DNA of 6,360 bases. It comes from Gemmatimonas phototrophica. Lineage in GTDB: Bacteria; Gemmatimonadota; Gemmatimonadetes; Gemmatimonadales; Gemmatimonadaceae. Shown piece after piece: positions 5,088 through 6,360 of this stretch. Location of the stretch: positions 1 through 6,360 of the forward strand of contig CAMBRJ010000182.1 in the NCBI GenBank assembly GCA_945870175.1, given 5' to 3'. Position numbers and translations under genes: made by a program. The notes beneath the pieces are model-generated. The model saw only the letters and a program-made list of their open reading frames with translations. It was not told the DNA's origin and searched no databases. How positions within the stretch are numbered: the stretch's first letter is position 1; the number at the start of each line of letters is the position of its first letter.

Positions 5088-6266
5088 CTAGATGCCGCTC
5101 AAAATGATATCGATTTGCCGCTGCAGGGCCTCGCGAATCGCCGCCGGCAGCGCGAAGCCGGCGTCGAAGAGCGCGTGGTATGCCGTCATGCCCGAACGAC
5201 GGATGTTGGCCTGCTCCACGTAATATCGCACATACCCGTCGCGCAGTTCCGGCGCGATGGCGGCCAACAGCAGCGCACCCGCCTGCACCTGACCCAGCGA
5301 GACATAGCGGTCCGCCGTGCCCGCGCGCTGTTCGGCCGGTGTCGTGTTGTCCGCCACCACCGTACCCACCAGCGAGCCGGTAATCTCGTGCGCCATCACG
5401 TACAACACCTGCACCGCGTCTTCGCTGCGCGCGGGGAAGGGCACGGCCACCATCGTCTGCCGGTTGGGCCCTGCGGCGGTGCGCCCTTCGCCACCAATCG
5501 GCAGCGACAACAGCAGATCGCCCTGCCGCTGCGCCGTATTGTTCAGAAAGCGCTCGAATTTCGTGCGATAGACCTGCTGCCACAGACTGTCCACCGACGT
5601 GATCACGGGCGCACGGGTGCGAATCAGGCGCGAATGCTCGGCGTTGAAGAATTGCGCCTGTTCATCACGGACGCTGGCCAGGAACAGGCGGAGCCACTCG
5701 CGATCCGCCGCCGTCGGAAACATCGACGCGATCAGCGCCACGCGGGTTTGGGTTTCGCGATCGGGAGCCCGCCGCGGATCGCCCGCGAACTGCAAAAAGC
5801 GTTCGATCGCGTAGGCCATGGCATCCCAGTTCGCGAATTCGAACGGGAGAAATTGCGCCGTCAGATAGCCGCCCGTCAGCGGCAACCGCTTGGCGAGTGT
5901 GGCGCGGTTGGCATCGAGGCTCGTCAGCACGTTGCGCTGATTCTTGACGACCACCAGCGAGTCGCGATAGCCGTTGCGATACAGTCGCACGCGCGCCGTG
6001 TCCTCACTGATCAGCGCGAACGCATGCAGCCACAGGTCGATGTGTTCGGCCGTGCGCACGGGCCAGCGTAGTGGGAGCTGGGCTGACGGCGCCACCGGAG
6101 ATCCGCTGGCCGCGGCGGCGCCAGTCGGGCCCATCGGCGCTCCCGTGGACGTCCCCACCGGCATGCCGACCGGGATGGCCGCCGCGCACGCCGCGCAGAG
6201 GCCGAGCACCGACGTGGCGACGAGCGCGTGATGCACCAAGGACCGGAGAGGCAAAACGTGAGGCAT
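5088..6266 (-). CDS. Exported protein of unknown function, possible lipoprotein
   Basis: I do not recognise a family for this 392-aa protein. The N-terminus has a short basic, His-containing head and a hydrophobic stretch ALVATSVLGLCAAC (14-27), a signal peptide. C27 is preceded by C-A-A, a poor lipobox, so lipidation is possible but cleavage by signal peptidase I is an alternative. A low-complexity Gly/Pro/Ala/Thr linker (about 28-65) follows, as in envelope proteins tethered to a membrane. The mature domain is mostly helical. It contains VLYVMAHEITGSL (287-299), whose HE pair looks like the start of a zincin HExxH motif, but the second His is replaced by G297, so I do not call a peptidase. 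The ATG at 6266 lacks a close Shine-Dalgarno, but TATACT lies 5 nt upstream on the coding strand, consistent with a leaderless mRNA. It heads a likely two-gene unit with the membrane protein 33 nt downstream. Confidence 0.75.
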   Translation of the reverse strand: MPHVLPLRSLVHHALVATSVLGLCAACAAAIPVGMPVGTSTGAPMGPTGAAAASGSPVAPSAQLPLRWPVRTAEHIDLWLHAFALISEDTARVRLYRNGYRDSLVVVKNQRNVLTSLDANRATLAKRLPLTGGYLTAQFLPFEFANWDAMAYAIERFLQFAGDPRRAPDRETQTRVALIASMFPTAADREWLRLFLASVRDEQAQFFNAEHSRLIRTRAPVITSVDSLWQQVYRTKFERFLNNTAQRQGDLLLSLPIGGEGRTAAGPNRQTMVAVPFPARSEDAVQVLYVMAHEITGSLVGTVVADNTTPAEQRAGTADRYVSLGQVQAGALLLAAIAPELRDGYVRYYVEQANIRRSGMTAYHALFDAGFALPAAIREALQRQIDIILSGI

Positions 6267-6286
6267 ACACGAGTATACACCTCACG
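6257..6286. promoter_or_regulatory. Inverted repeat CGTGAGG-N16-CCTCACG around a start codon
   Basis: Perfect 7-bp arms at 6257-6263 and 6280-6286 are separated by 16 nt. The ATG (6264-6266) and the -10-like hexamer (6272-6277) of the exported-protein gene lie between the arms, whose centres are 23 bp apart, about two helical turns. The spacer also holds a direct repeat of ATACAC (6265-6270 and 6275-6280). It could be a repressor site, or a start-occluding hairpin if transcription begins further upstream. The dyad is seen; its role is inferred. Confidence 0.4.
6272..6277 (-). promoter_or_regulatory. Candidate -10 element TATACT of the exported-protein gene
   Basis: On the minus strand this reads TATACT, matching TATAAT at 5 of 6 positions, and it ends 5 nt before the ATG at 6266. 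I see no convincing -35 at 16-18 nt upstream. The placement implies transcription starting at about the start codon, hence a leaderless or nearly leaderless mRNA. Confidence 0.4.
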
Positions 6287-6317
6287 CGATCGACAGGATT
6301 CACCGAACGCGGCGGAA

Positions 6318-6360
6318 CTAGCTGGCGCGTCGGATCGGTGTCGCGATATCGGGAAGATCA
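6318..6360 (-). CDS. Possible C-terminal end of another minus-strand gene, cut by the window
   Basis: A minus-strand frame entering from the right edge is open for 13 codons and ends in TAG at 6318-6320, reading DLPDIATPIRRAS. The composition is plausible for the tail of a real protein and the orientation matches the downstream genes, but the stretch is too short to test or name. If real, the gene ends about 40 nt before the -10-like element of the exported-protein gene. Confidence 0.3.
   Translation of the reverse strand, partial: DLPDIATPIRRAS

Noticed and set aside
4911..6071. A 386-codon open frame on the plus strand across the two unknown minus-strand genes
   Set aside because: It runs across two genes and their gap, is Arg/Gln/His-rich and featureless. 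The minus-strand frames show a signal peptide and membrane helices, so they are the real genes.
1..6360. Search for mobile elements, CRISPR arrays, RNA genes or defence and biosynthetic clusters
   Set aside because: No transposase, integrase, long terminal repeats, regularly spaced long repeats, tRNA-like sequence or recognisable multi-gene defence or biosynthetic module was seen. Composition looks even across the window.

Overview
The window is uniformly GC-rich and densely coded, and it carries six essentially complete protein genes. High GC content, weak or absent Shine-Dalgarno sequences, and the mix of ThyX, a MarR-type regulator, a D-lactate/glycolate-type FAD oxidase and a eukaryote-like squalene synthase suggest an aerobic, GC-rich, Gram-negative environmental bacterium. 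The style of the proteins, including the two unrecognised envelope proteins, reminds me of Gemmatimonadota (Gemmatimonas-like). That placement is an impression from sequence style and was not tested. I see no tRNA, rRNA, insertion sequence, CRISPR array, prophage gene or defence system. It looks like ordinary chromosomal housekeeping and accessory metabolism.

Layout from left to right. (1) thyX on the minus strand (9-776), a flavin-dependent thymidylate synthase. (2) A 114-nt divergent intergenic region with an AT-rich inverted repeat. (3) A MarR-family regulator on the plus strand (891-1382). (4) A 28-nt convergent gap, embedded in a short array of GCGC-containing repeats spaced 10-11 bp apart. 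(5) A large FAD-linked oxidase/dehydrogenase on the minus strand (1411-3060; the start could be further upstream). (6) A 124-nt divergent intergenic region with a GGTGAC-N8-GTCACC dyad and a candidate promoter placed for a leaderless mRNA. (7) A squalene/phytoene synthase family protein on the plus strand (3185-4252), closest in features to squalene synthase. (8) Overlapping it tail to tail by 14 bp, a two-gene minus-strand unit: an exported, possibly lipid-anchored protein of unknown function (6266 to 5088), then a two-transmembrane-helix protein of unknown function (5054 to 4239), 33 nt apart. (9) The right edge may hold the last codons of another minus-strand gene.

How the genes relate. 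The orientation alternates repeatedly, so most genes are probably separate transcription units and the window does not encode one pathway. ThyX supplies dTMP. The squalene synthase homologue supplies a C30 (or related) isoprenoid for hopanoids, sterols or carotenoids, but no cyclase or desaturase lies nearby. The oxidase probably feeds electrons from a 2-hydroxyacid into the respiratory chain. Only the exported protein and its membrane-protein neighbour look like partners. The most noteworthy observations are regulatory: three separate dyad or phased-repeat elements at gene boundaries, and -10-like hexamers placed 5-7 nt upstream of two start codons, which suggests leaderless mRNAs. I found no clear new multi-gene system.
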